Below are positions 1 to 11,953 of a stretch of 64,000 nucleotides of DNA, piece by piece (the first letter of the stretch is position 1; the number at the start of each line of letters is the position of its first letter). A model generated the notes under the pieces. It did not search any database and had not been told where the DNA came from. It was given only the letters and a program-made list of their open reading frames with translations. This DNA is from Rostrohypoxylon terebratum (Eukaryota > Ascomycota > Sordariomycetes > Xylariales > Hypoxylaceae). The translations under genes and the position numbers were made by a program. The stretch lies in assembly GCA_022497145.1 (NCBI GenBank), contig MU385955.1, forward strand, positions 43,365-107,364, given 5' to 3'.

Positions 1-217
1 GATAATGGTTTATTTGGGCATGTTATTTAGAATATATATAGATAGGTCGCTTTCCGCGCTAACACAAAGCATGTCTCAGGCACCTGTGTAATACATCGTG
101 AGATACTCCCCCTTACTAAAACTGCAGGTCCACCCACAGCCATAGAATACCAAACTTAGGTCCAACCAACATGTTGCCTAATCCTGTAGAGAGACAGCTT
201 GACCGCCATGCACTCAA

Positions 218-547
218 TTATAGAGGTTTCCTCACAGCGCACTTAAAGGGGGTAACCGTAACATTCTCGACGTCCCATACCCCGATCTTAGCGTAAATAT
301 CGTTCGCAACTATCGCGCGAACATCATCTTCAGTGTTTGCGCGTACCAGCCAAGCGCTGCCGTTGATGGCTAGGCCTGCGTCGGCTGTCTTGGGGTGCTC
401 TGCCAGGGTTGGCCCCGACATGACGATGGTTCCAGACTCAACCAAGCCCTTCAAACCAGCCATATGCGCCTGAAGGTTGCTAACACGGGTCGCAAGGACA
501 TCTGGCTTGTCTGGGATTCTAACAAGAAAGTCGTTTAATTGCGACAT
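218..547 (-). CDS. YCII-related domain protein
   Basis: Single-exon 109-residue protein starting at an ATG at 547. The layout is that of the YCII/dimeric alpha-beta-barrel family: an opening strand FLVRIPDKP, a central LKGLVESGTIVMSGPTLAEH segment (family members keep a strand followed by a conserved His), and a closing GVWDVENVTVTPFKCAVRK. The length fits fungal YCII proteins, which run about 100-110 residues. Members of this fold are small cytosolic enzymes or binding proteins, and the substrate of the fungal branch is not established. No signal peptide or membrane segment is visible. The family call rests on motif resemblance; function is unknown. Confidence 0.85.
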   Translation of the reverse strand: MSQLNDFLVRIPDKPDVLATRVSNLQAHMAGLKGLVESGTIVMSGPTLAEHPKTADAGLAINGSAWLVRANTEDDVRAIVANDIYAKIGVWDVENVTVTPFKCAVRKPL

Positions 548-1842
548 GGCGATTAGATATGTATAGTATGGATGAGGTGAGGTAGTGCGAGTTTCAAATA
601 GGTAGGTATGTGAGATGTCTGGTTCCTTAGATGATTGCGTTGGCTTTGATGTGTGACCAACAACGGAGCTGGCTAACTCGTTGATAGATACCTAGGTAGT
701 GTGCTAGAACTGATTGTACATAGGCAATTTTCAAAATTTCGAGATATCATACAGGTAGACGACTGGCTGTACTATATGGTTGGGGCCATGTCCTCTTTTA
801 CATAATCTCATCGTCGGTCCTCACGCCAGTGTCTTCTATGCTTCCTGCGTCTCCAAATATTTTCCCCGTTTCGACCCTCGAAATGGAGAAAATTTAGATC
901 GGGTTACCTTCGAATCACCGATGTGGTGTTCCCCGGGTGCTCTATCCGGAGGGCTCAGCCACACGACATCATAACTTGATGAAATCTTTTCTCCGCAACC
1001 CGAGCTACTGTTCGATTCGGCACGAGGTGATATAGATTGATAAGAGCCAGTATAATAATAGTATCATACTGTCCTTAACTCCTTTTTCGCATATAGCTTG
1101 CCGTCGCACCACATAGTACGAAGCTTACCTCCCCTCCTAGCGAACCAATGTTTACCTCGATTCCTACTCCATCGCCACATTCCTACCACCAAGTACTTTC
1201 GGTATAGAATGTGCAATCGGATATAAGAGCAATTGATTTCGGTATAGTTTAAAAAGCAAGCATTGTGCCGTGTGTTAGTGGTGATTAGATGGTCTCGGCA
1301 CGGAGTTTCTTTCACTACCAGCTAAGAGAACCAACACACAGCAACCCTATTACCTAAGTACTACAATTCCAGTCAGCACGGAGTAACAATTTATCTTTCC
1401 TCTGTTAGCTGTAATTGCTGTAGTATTGGGGTACATTACAGCAAGCCTCGATGTGATACACTGATGTGATACACACAGGCTCTCAATAAGGAAAGTCGGC
1501 TTGGAGTTTCTAGAATATCAGCCAAAGCAGTAAGGCCATCTGACGAAGCCATTGCTCAAGGCGCAGCTGTTGCTGGAGTTTCTCTTGTAACGTGTCGAAC
1601 CACTGTGTTGGTATCCGGCATTCCATGATGGAATCCTTCTCTTGCACCGGGCGACTCCTATGTTAGTCAGCAGATCGTGATTGTAATAAGAACGAGTTGA
1701 ATTATCTTCATGAGAATTTTTTGTCGCAGTAGACTACAGAAATCTCAGCGCAAGAATACGATCCAGCATCATTAATTACGATATTGCGAAACCACGAGTA
1801 TATTCAGAGAAACACACATTATTAGTCACAATAGGAAACAAA
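548..1842. other. Intergenic region, no gene seen
   Basis: Lies upstream of both the YCII gene (leaving left) and the oxygenase gene (leaving right), so it is a shared divergent promoter region. Short open frames here have no recognisable domain and poor coding character. A 13-bp direct repeat (TGATGTGATACAC) occurs twice in a row around 1451-1477. Confidence 0.5.
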
Positions 1843-2995
1843 ATGGGCAGCATCGAGAAAATCCCCGAGACGGCACCTGATGCCATCCCGACTGTGGATA
1901 TCAGTGCATTCACTGACCCGACCGCTTCGGAAGAGGCTAAACAGGCTGTAGTCGATGCCGTTAGACATGCCTGTACTACCTACGGTTTCTTCTATCTTGC
2001 TGGCCACGGTGTGAGCAAGGAGAAGCGAGAGGGGATTATGGATTGTGCCAAGAGATTCTTTGACCTCCCTATGGAGGATCGCATGGACGTGTGGATTGGC
2101 AAATCTATGGGCAAGTCATTCCGTGGCTACGAACCTCCTGGAATCCAGACTCACCAGAAGGGTCTTCTCCCCGACATCAAAGAGGTTCGTATACGATTCT
2201 TAAAGCCTCAATACCATTTCCCAAAATTATATCGAAGCAGAATAAACATCTACTAGGCATGCTAATATGATTGTGTCCATCTAGTGCTTCATTATTGGGC
2301 ACGAAGTCCCTGCCGATGACCCAGAGGCTGGCACATTCTCGACTGGTCCTAACCTATGGCCCAAGAACCTCAAAGATGAAGAGTTCCGAACACCCATTAT
2401 GGAATACCAAGCCACCATGCTCGCGCTCTCCAAGGTGCTCCTGAAGCTTCTTGCTCGTGGTCTCCCCAAGGCATGGGGTCACTCCCCTGATGTCATGGAT
2501 GATTTCGCTGTCAACCCATCCATGCCCATGAGACTTCTCCACTACGCTCCCCAGGAAGTTCTTGACGAGCGACAGTTTGGAGGTAAGTGTCCTCTTTTCA
2601 ATTTTATCTATACGTGAAACTAATGGAACCTAGTGGGCGACCACACCGACTTTGGCGGTATTACTATCTTGCTCCAGGAGATGAACACGAAGGGTCTCGA
2701 AGTTTGGTATCCTCCTACTGAAACCTGGATCCCCGTTCCTCCTAAGGAGAACACTTATGTCATCAACATGGGTGACATGATGCAGAAGTGGACTGCAGGT
2801 TACTACCGCAGCGCTCGCCATCGGGTCATTACATCGGGTACCACCCACCGCTACTCCACCCCTTGGTTCTTGAACGGCCAGCTCAAGCTCAAGTGCAAGG
2901 CTCTAGATGGCTCCGGTGTTGAGACTATCGTTGGCGAACATATTCGCCAGCGTCTGATTGCTACCATGCCTGAGGCTGGAAAGGCACTCAGATAA
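1843..2995 (+). CDS. 2-oxoglutarate/Fe(II)-dependent dioxygenase (isopenicillin N synthase-like)
   Basis: Three exons read from splice signals: 1843-2184, 2285-2582 and 2634-2995, giving 333 residues in frame. Intron 2 has a GTAAGT donor and CTAATG branch site. The N-terminal DIOX_N region (about residues 10-110, with GFFYLAGHGV) precedes the catalytic jelly roll. Iron ligands are visible as H217-T-D219 and H276, with the 2-oxoglutarate-binding R286-Y-S288. These match plant/fungal 2OG-Fe(II) oxygenases related to isopenicillin N synthase and gibberellin oxidases, which hydroxylate or desaturate small molecules in the cytosol. Substrate cannot be deduced. No biosynthetic neighbours are present, so a general oxidoreductase role is as likely as secondary metabolism. 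Confidence 0.92.
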
Positions 2996-5464
2996 ACTCC
3001 TAAAGATAAAACTAGTGAGATTTGAGGTGATAGGGGTCCTACTCTTTTCTCTCGCTTTACGCGCGCAAGCGCCAGTGTGTAACTAGTTGTAGACTGTCAG
3101 GAGGATTGCTGTTCCGATTAATAACTCTTCGGGCAACACGCTTTCCAAAATTTCCCTTTGTAAAGGTACTTAGGTATATATGTTAAGGTTGGGGAGTTCA
3201 ATATACTGCATAAAAACTGAACCATTTGACACATTATATTGGGGAACAGCATGGATGAATGTCTTCATGGAATAATTGAAACACCTTATCCGTCACTCAC
3301 ATTGGGAGTTGCATATTTAGGTTGGTTCTTATAGGTAGGGACGTACTAGCATTGAACCTGAAAGGCTGTGATGATAATTACAACCGGTCATAACATAGGT
3401 ACGGCATGTTACAAGTAACCTTATATATCCTAAACACAGCATATTTCATACGTACGAGTGGATTACATCCTTTTCTCCGGTTCACCTAGATCATCGCCGA
3501 TGAGAATATCGGAAATCCGACCACTAGGTATCTTACATAATGCGAACTAAGGCTTAAGTAGTAGGTGCCTGGGTGCCCATATACTCTTGAATGCGGGAGA
3601 TACCTACATAGGGAGGTAGGTAGAATAACAAAGTCGCACGTTGAAAAACATTACTCGTGCCAATATCTGACATTAGTCAACTGTTAGTCAGATGCAATTA
3701 CCCAGAGATGTGTAAGCGCTTTTCTATTTGTATACTATACCTACCTGTCTAGGAACGTACGTTACTACACAAGATCGGATCTGTATGCAGTCAACCTTAA
3801 ACCTGCAGCGGAAGCGTTGGTTCCATCATCGTCGTAACCAGTACCATCCCAGGAACCCGGAACGATGATAGGTAGGTACTCCTGAGTATCTGGCCCCACG
3901 ATACTACCTGCTTCCTTTATAACTATAACCACACCCTCCACGTGGCTGCTTTATGTAGATGCCTTGTCGTATCGGGTATGACAAACTACAAGGCACTACC
4001 CGTCCCTACCCATCTTCGCATCCATCTTCGTGTAGGTTAGTACCTACATGCATGGGATTCCCAGGGACAGTCCTTGTTCGTGTACAACACGTGGCATTCC
4101 GGATACAGACCCGATAGTTCGTAAACTCTGGTACCTAGCCTCCTGAACCCAAGAGTGTTAGTTTGATAGTAGCTCTTAACCTGGGGAAGTGGATCCTGGC
4201 GATGGAAACCCCCTTCCCCTCTTCTGTTTATATGATCTACCTACACAGCCCTGTTCTATCTCCAACATCTAGTGAGTACGCAACATTAGCCATGTTTAAG
4301 GAAATAGATGAAATCCGAAGATTGTAGAGGCACGCTAGGTACCATTCAAGTCTCGAGGCAAAGTACCTCCACAACCTACATTGCTTCCATCCCTTTCGTG
4401 AAACCGAGATTTCGGGTACTGTGTGGTACGGAGGCGTTTATGTGAGATACATGGGCTCTATGTACACATACATGATTTCAACCGGTGTAGAAAAGTCATC
4501 TATCGTATCCCTGCTGCTGACACTGAATAACATATCACTCGGAACATGCCACGCCTGCAGACCAGAGTCTGGATGACCACGAACAGCAAGTGCACAAGAA
4601 AGGCTAGGCATTTTCTAAAACGGTGAATTGAGACAGAAGGCTCATAGGGTAACTATAGATAAGTCTGGGGTCAAGCTCAGTCTGCCACAAGTATTTGCGT
4701 TATTTTCTCTCCTATATCAATGGACTTTGAATACCTATCTCCCTGTCTTTCTACCCATTAGCCAAGTCTAAGGTCTGATTTCTAATCAAATACCCGTCAA
4801 CTTATAAGTAGGTAGGTACCTAATTAATAGATAATCAATAAGACTCAGTTCTAACCTAAATGCTCAACGCTCTAAGGATGATTTTTCTTCGAGTGGACCA
4901 CGGTAGATAGGTAATACCCGACGGCGGAGTTAACGGTTGGTATCACCTCGACATTAGATTCCACTACATTGATAGGTAGGTACAATACAACGTGTCTACG
5001 ATCGTGTAAAAGGGTGACCCTACACGTCATGATTTATGCAGACATTTGAGACCCTTAGCTGCCTGCCTAATAGTATTAGCTTATGATGTCTCTCTGTACT
5101 TCAATATTGCGCTTGTATGTACCTACCTACTTACTTAGATACTTTAGGTAGGTATCGTTAATAAGAGCATTTGGTCTTCTCGAAGGAATAAGTCCCTCTT
5201 ATTACGCGAAATTTCCTACATAGAATGGGGTATTCTAGCAATGACAATCCATCTTCCTAATTAAAACGCAATGCTGGGAGTACGACAAGCGTTACAAGTC
5301 AGTGCTAGTATGTATTTCGAGATAGAGCAGCAGAGCCCCTATTCTATGGTCATTGTTGATACGCGATGTTATATATCTACATAACGACCTCAGTCGAATC
5401 TTTGTACGGATGCTTTCTTCGCCGACCCATCTACTTTCAAACCAGATTTACAATCCCCTCGCAT
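2996..5464. other. Intergenic region with dispersed AGGTAGGTACCT motifs
   Basis: About 2.5 kb between the convergent 3' ends of the oxygenase and App1 genes. No open frame with coding character on either strand. Copies of the tetranucleotide-like motif AGGTAGGTA/TACCTACCT are frequent, for example near 3605, 3870, 4811, 4973, 5118 and 5147. Confidence 0.5.
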
Positions 5465-8332
5465 CTATCTTACACCCATCTCCCTTAAGCAACTCTTCAC
5501 AATTCCTACCGCTTCATCCATCACCTCCTCCCCGCGACGCCAGGTATATAGCTTCACACCCTGTCTATCTAGCGTCTCCTGTGCACGCTGTAACCGGCGG
5601 CGCCACAAGTCAACTTTCTTGTTAACCGCGGCTGGTGGTGTGAGACTCCCCGAATTTCTGCCATAGCCATTTCCAGAAAACGTACCACTTGCCGCGGGCG
5701 GTAGCGCCTCAAACTCCGCTTCCGAGCCTTCTGTCCGGCGACGGTTCAAACCAAAGCTATTGCCGGATGGTCTAAGATGGGGGCTGGGGCTAGATCTTGC
5801 GGTTCCAGAACCCGATGGTGTAGCTTTGCGCCTTGGTGGCGGTGGCGGCGGCGGAGGGAGCAGGGTATTTTTCGACGTGTTCGAGCTCGAGCTGTTTGTG
5901 GATTGGCCATTGCTTCGTGTCTTTACTAATGCCATTTGCTCCATTGCCCTCGTTTGGTCGCCTGATCTCTGCATTTGCGCTAGCGGGCTCGGTGTTAGCG
6001 ATTTGCTACTGCCATTCGGCTGGCTGGCTTTCCGTGGCGCTGGTGGCGGAGGCTTCTTGTTAGCTATGTCTCTAGTATTGCTATCCTTAAGTATTGGACC
6101 GGCCGGCGTGCTCTGCAGTGAGCTAGGCTTCATGGGTTTGGGTGGTGGCTTGCGCGCTAGCAGATCTGTAGGTCTAGACACTACCTTTGAGTCCGAGTTG
6201 ACCTTTCGGAGCGGTTCTAGCGGCGGATCTTCTGAGAGATCTATTAGGTCGCCTATTGCGGGCTGGATCCGGGGTTTTGGCGTGGTTCCTATTCGAGTGT
6301 GTGGAGGGGGTCTCCCAAGAGAAGCATCACTTTTACTGATGCCCATCTCAGAAAACTTCCGATGAATCCCGGAGTCAAAATACCCTGTTTGCTCGGGCGT
6401 CGTTACATCGCGAATGAAAATTGCAGCAATCCTTCCTGGATTTGCAATCGCTAGTTCGGTGTATACCTCGAGATCTGCCTCGCCGCTATCACCGACTAGC
6501 AGAAATTTGCGCTCTGGAAAATCCCTCAAGATCCTTTCCAAGGTGCCCTTCTTGCGCTCGGCGACGGGCTCAAAAATGCCCTGAAGGACGCCTGTATACT
6601 GTTTTAAGTGCAGCGAACCCGGCGGAAGACCCGCTAGTTTGAAAAACGTGGCTAGGACTGGGTATAGTTGCCATGGGCTATTTGAGCAATAATGCACACG
6701 CACACCAAGATCGTGTAGTGCACCATACCAGTCTTGAACACCGTCAACTGTTAGATCATGCAAATCACGTGCAAACGTATTTCGAAAAACCTCCTTAGTA
6801 CCCAGCGCGATGTTAGACCGCTTGACTGTATCATCGATATCAGAGATGAGGCTGACTCCCTTGGGCTCGATGATCTGCACAGGTTCTTCACATGAGATGT
6901 CCTCGCTCACAAACACGCGTACGTGCGTTGGTACGAAGTCGAGAGGTACCCTTGCTGAGAAGTGCCCTGCATCGTTAGTCATCACAGTACGTGATTGGGC
7001 TTGCGATCCATTGTAGAAGAAGAGTGTAATGGGTAGTTGAACTAGCGGTGTTGTCAGAAATGGCGCAATGCGGGCCATTAGATTTGCGTTTGCAACTGCA
7101 AGTTCGACATCTGTAAGCTCAGTGCCCGCCGCCGTGTTTGTACGTCCCCTAAGAATGGGAGACGTAGGCGCCGAAGGAGGTGACCGGCTGCCATTCTGAG
7201 ATTGTTGGCGTAGGCGTCGTCCGCTTCCTTCGGCATCAGAGCTCTCGTCTTTTGGCCGTTCACTGTATTTTCCCCTTTGTGCAGCTTCTTCTTCGGCCTT
7301 TCCTCGGCGCTCGATTTCCCTTGCTTCTCGTGCTATGTTTTCTTGCTCGCGTTCCTCCTCGTGTCTTTGGTGTATTTTTCCTAAGGAAGGTTCTGGACTA
7401 GGCGATAAATCGGGTTGTTGCGCTCTTGGAACCGGTATACCGCTCAGTTGTCTTGCCAACCCAATCCATAGTCTGTTTGTTCGCGTCATTGGCCCCTTAT
7501 GAGGGTTGTATATCCAGCCTCGGACATCCACGTCTACAATTGCCTTTTCATCCTCGTGTCGTGACCATTCGTTCGTCCAGTATTCCTGCTCATCCATGCC
7601 TACGGTGGAAGTGGGGGGCGGTCCTCCCGGACTTTCGAACTGCCTAGGTTTGACCCTAACGTGCCTCTTCGCGTACGTTGGGAACAGAACCATCTGTTCG
7701 TTCCCCTTCGTCACGAAAGCCACGTCGGGGAAGGATCCTGGTATTGTGATATTGGACGTATCAAACTCTCCTGATCTTGTTTGATTATATGATTCCCTGA
7801 TTTCATTCACGGCTGTTGTGGTAGCTCTATACATGCTGCCCGCCATTGCTGCGAGCTTCTTTCTCCTCGCGCCCCTTTCGCGTCCGCCATCGGCACCGTA
7901 ATTCCCGCTACCAACACCATTTTCAAGCATGTAATTCATCTTACCCGAAGTAGCCCTTGACCCATCCTTCGTACGCTTAACACTGGGTGCTGGTATGCCG
8001 AGAAGTAGCCGTCGCACGTGGTCGACAAGACGCGATTCCTCACGGCGACGGCGCTGACGGGCAAGAATAAAAGAATATATGCGACTCTGGATACGGTGTT
8101 TATAAAAGGGCAGTGTATCGAGGCGAAAGCCAAGGACGCGCTCGCGGTAACGTTCGCGTAGGCTATGCGGAAACAGGTATTGTAAGAGGGATCGCTTATG
8201 GTGGGGATGCGGTCGCGGAGTTAGGAATCGTCGGGGAGGAGCCAGTTTGAAGGATTAAAAAAATAATCGGGTGTGGCTATATAATATAATCGTAACGAAA
8301 CGAGGACCGCGTTCTTTTCCAGCCAAATACAT
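5465..8332 (-). CDS. app1: App1-type phosphatidate phosphatase (actin patch protein)
   Basis: One uninterrupted reading frame ends with TAG at 5465. The first in-frame ATG is at 8332, giving about 955 residues; the frame has no stop between 8017 and that ATG. The core carries the HAD/LNS2-type DxDxT signature SDIDDTVKR (about residues 496-500), then LLVGDSGEADLEVY, as in the DUF2183 phosphatase domain of yeast App1. App1 dephosphorylates phosphatidate and localises to cortical actin patches. The N-terminal 100 residues are strongly basic (ARQRRRREESR). A charged coiled-coil-like stretch (HEEEREQENIAREAREIERR) precedes the catalytic domain. The C-terminal third is proline-rich, with polyproline runs and KPPPPAPRK-type SH3 ligands, fitting actin-patch recruitment. 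An N-terminal intron cannot be excluded, so the start is less certain than the body. Confidence 0.85.
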
Positions 8333-9206
8333 GAAACTAGGTATATATACACGTAAATGTAGTCGTACTATACATACCTATGTAAGGTACAGGGTATATT
8401 GAAATCTCATTGCAGCTCGCTGCTTATGACGATCGAAACGTGACGGAACTTCATCCAGGTGGTTTATGTCTTTGGAAGATGTCTCTGGAAAATTGAGAGA
8501 CTGAAAAGCCAACGAGGCAGGAGAATTGAGCGATGACCAATAAAACTAACACATGGTATATAAACTTAAGGGGGGAGAATTGAAGAAGGCACTTGCGACA
8601 CACAAGATTCTATCAGATGACTTCCTTGCGTCCATCGCGATTGCAGGTGTAAAAAAAAAGTTGGTGCTTATGCCTTGTGCCATCAAGTCTAACCCGGGGG
8701 AGGTGGAAGGCAAGACAGCTGGAGCTCCATAGAGCCATGGAGGGAGGGCTATTTCGCTATTTCTGCTATTTTGGTGGGGGCTGCGCACTGGTGACATCAG
8801 CTAAGAACTCCGACAGCCCCGGACCAAACAACCTGACAGCCCGAGATACATATCATGGATCCCTGTCCTTGTTTTGCGCGGCACTGACAAAGTTCATACC
8901 GTTCAGGGGTAACATTTTGTGCTGCCAATTATTAAATGTGTATCAAACAACTTATCAAAGTATATTAATATTCAGTGCTGTTCTGCTCTGAATTACACGT
9001 CATTCTCATAAGTCATAGGATACCTCCCTAGGTGAGTAGATACCTCGGCAGTCTCTCAGCTTTATTGATGACTGCTTCCGATTAACAGGCTAGGTAGGTA
9101 GTAGGTAGTAAGGCATTGGTAAGGTGCTAGGTATTTAATGCCGAACATATCACAAGTATCGTTAAAAGGGACAAGTCTCAGTTCAATAAGATTACCACCT
9201 AACGGA
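8333..9206. other. Intergenic region, no gene seen
   Basis: Separates the 5' end of app1 from the 3' end of DRS1. Open frames of 80-100 codons overlap here on both strands, but none has a recognisable domain. It should hold the app1 promoter and DRS1 terminator. AGGTAGGTAG-type repeats occur near 9092-9112. Confidence 0.5.
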
Positions 9207-11523
9207 CTATCTCTTCTTCGCCCTCCCAGTACTCGATGACTTTTTCCTCTTGTCGTTCTTGAAATTCAGAACGGCCCCCTTCCCCGCCCTCTCGGCGGAG
9301 CCCTTCTTCCACATGCCTTCAGCACGAACGGACTTTGCGTCCAACTTCTTCTTATCCTTATTGCTAAGTTTTCCATTCCCTTTCTTTTTCAGGGACTCCC
9401 TGAGCCCATTCAACTCTGTCCTACCAGCTTCTTTCGCCTTTTGCTTGTCATGCTGGGTTTCGAACCACGTCCGCTTCGGCCGTGCCTTGATCTCGTCTTC
9501 GTGGATCACCATGTTCTCTCCTTTCTTGATTTCCATCTCTACCTGCGCCAACTGTTTCTCCTCTTTTTCTTCCTTGGCGATAGCCTCTATCTCGTCTGCC
9601 ATTTCATCGATTTTAGCTTGCCATTTATCAGCGTCAGCCGGGTCAATGATCAAGCTACTGATTTTAGCCCCCTGCGCCTTTCCTGCCTTGACTGCTGCCT
9701 TGACTACTTTTCGATCTGGCTCTGCGGCAAGGGTGATAGCAACACCCGACCGTCCAGCTCGGGCAGTACGTCCTACACGATGAACGTAGATCTCGAGAGT
9801 TTGAGGCCCTTCGTAATTGATGACCGTATCTACGCCCTTGATATCAAGACCTCGAGAAGCTAGGTCGGTAGCAAGTAAGAATGAGACTTTGCCATCGCGG
9901 AAAGACTCGACGCTAGATATACGCTGCATCCGGTGAGAAACTAGAAATTTGACAGTATTGAAGACAACTTACCTGCGCTTGGTTCATGCTCCCGTGTAAT
10001 TCGGCACAGGGTAGGTTGAAGAGAGCAAAAATAATTCGAGCACGATGCGCTTCCTTTTTTTGTCGGAAAAATATGATGACTCGTTCCGTATGCATTGTTT
10101 TGCAAATATGTATCAGGTAGCCCATTCTTTTTTCTTCTCGGCCCGGCCTTAACCTAACAAATTTTTGCTCTAGCTTGTCGTTCGTTTTCCTCTGAGAGTC
10201 TACCATCACTCGCACTGGTTTGTTAAGACCGGCGCGGATGAGGCGATCGACGGAAGAGGTCATAGTTGCCGAGAAAAGCATCGTTTGACGAGACTTAGGC
10301 AAGGTAGTGAGAATTTCGTTCAGCTCATCAGCGAAACCGTCCTCCAACATTCGGTCTGCTTCATCGAGGACCAAAATCTCTACAGTGTCGGTCGAAAAGC
10401 TGGCCGAATTGCGCATGTGATCAATAAACCGACCTGGAGTTGCGATGATAACATCGGGTCGCAGACGCAATTCCGCTTCCTGGACTTTCAAGCTCAACCC
10501 ACCTACCGCCAAACAAAACTTGATGTCCGTGTGGCTAGCAAGCTTGGTAGCAACTGCGTGACACTGGATGGCAAGCTCTCGAGTAGGCGTCAAGATGACA
10601 ACACGGCTGGTAGGGATCTTATTCGGCCGATATAACAAACGTTCCAGGATGGGGACAACAAATGCAGCAGTTTTTCCAGAACCCGTGACGGCACCACCAA
10701 CTAGATCCTTCCCTTCCAGCGCAAGCGGTATTGTCTTTGTTTGGATCGGAGTAGGTTCATTAAAGCCAACAGAATTGAGACCACGCAGAATAGGTCTAGA
10801 GAGTGACATGTTCTGAAAGGATGATTTGCCCTTCTGTTTTCCCGCTGACCTTTTCTCCTCGGGCGCGAAAAAGGCTGCTCTTTTTGCGGCTTCCTCGGGA
10901 TCTTCCTCGTCGTCGGAATCGTCTGATTCGATAGCATCATCGGGATGGTTGACCGGCGTTGCGACGGAATCGTTGTCGGAAGCATCGCCTTCTTCATCTT
11001 CTTCGCCTCGATCCGGCTCATCTTCTGGAGCGTCCCCGTCTGACTCTTCGTCCGAAGCAGCACCCATACCGAACCCATCTGCAGCTAGGACTTGGTCGTC
11101 TTCGTCGTCGAATTCGATGTCTTCATGTAGATCATTGTTGCCAGCGTCATCCGTGACCTCTCCTTTATCACCTCTCCGTCTTCGCACGATTTCGTCAACA
11201 TCGACTATTCTTTTTGAAGCATTTCCGGTTACCCCCTTCTTCGCGCCGTCGAAGCCCCAACCGTCGAAATCTTCTACTCTAAAGTCTGTAGTAACGTCTT
11301 CTGCGAATTCGAAATCGGAATCCATAGCGCCGTCGTCTTCGTCTTTTTTGCCCCAAATACCATTTTCGTCGTTGTCGTCTAGCCTTGCAGACTTTTTGTT
11401 CTTCTTTGCCCTTTTCTTTGGTGGGCTTGGCTGGGAAATTTCTTCCTCCTCTCCTTCATTCGGGAGCTCGTCATTGTCGGATAGAGTATAGATAAAATCG
11501 TCGACCTTACGCTTGGAAGACAT
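9207..11523 (-). CDS. DRS1: ATP-dependent DEAD-box RNA helicase Drs1 (ribosome biogenesis)
   Basis: Two exons: 11523-9973 and 9923-9207 with a 49-nt intron (GTAAGT donor), joining SMNQAQ to RISSVESFRDG in frame; 755 residues. Residues 1-230 are acidic with interspersed Lys/Arg clusters. The helicase core follows: Q-motif FNEPTPIQ (about 254), motif I TGSGKT (280-285), PTRELA, TPGR, DEAD (387-390), SAT, then RGLDIKGVD and HRVGRTARAGRSG in the second RecA domain. The C-terminus is a basic Lys-rich tail. Drs1/DDX27 remodels pre-60S particles during 27S rRNA processing in the nucleolus. Motifs and domain order make the assignment secure. Confidence 0.95.
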
Positions 11524-11953
11524 ATTAGGCTGTGTCGTGTTATATTCAACCTTTTTTTATGGGCAACCCAACCTTGGTGCAAGATCAAGGGTCGAATTCA
11601 ATTGGATATCCCAAATTTCATCGCTCAATGTTGAAGCTGTAATATTTAGGAAAAAAAAAGAAGATAAACGGATTTTTTTTCTTTTTTGCCGGGCGGTAAG
11701 GGTCGAGTAGCCCCACTTGGCTGCTCCAATCCCACCAAGTATCAGTGTTTCGTGTAAGTCTATTGGCTAGAATAACCTTAACACAATAGATCCACTATGG
11801 GCATTTAGTAGGATATCCATTGTATTGTACACTATTCGTACTTTGTAGGTGCTCTAGAGTCTAAGCCTCTAATAGGGCTACCATTAAAAATAATTACAGG
11901 CTATGTAGTACCTGGGGCTGCTGGGGCTACGTCCCTGAAGACTCCTAACCGTG
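11524..11953. other. Intergenic region, no gene seen
   Basis: DRS1 5' flank with A/T homopolymer runs near 11652-11690. Nothing else was recognised. Confidence 0.45.

Noticed and set aside
780..974. 64-codon frame
   Set aside because: No domain and no conserved character; lies in a divergent promoter.
9250..9783. Long antisense frame inside DRS1
   Set aside because: Antisense shadow of a charged Lys/Glu-rich coding region.
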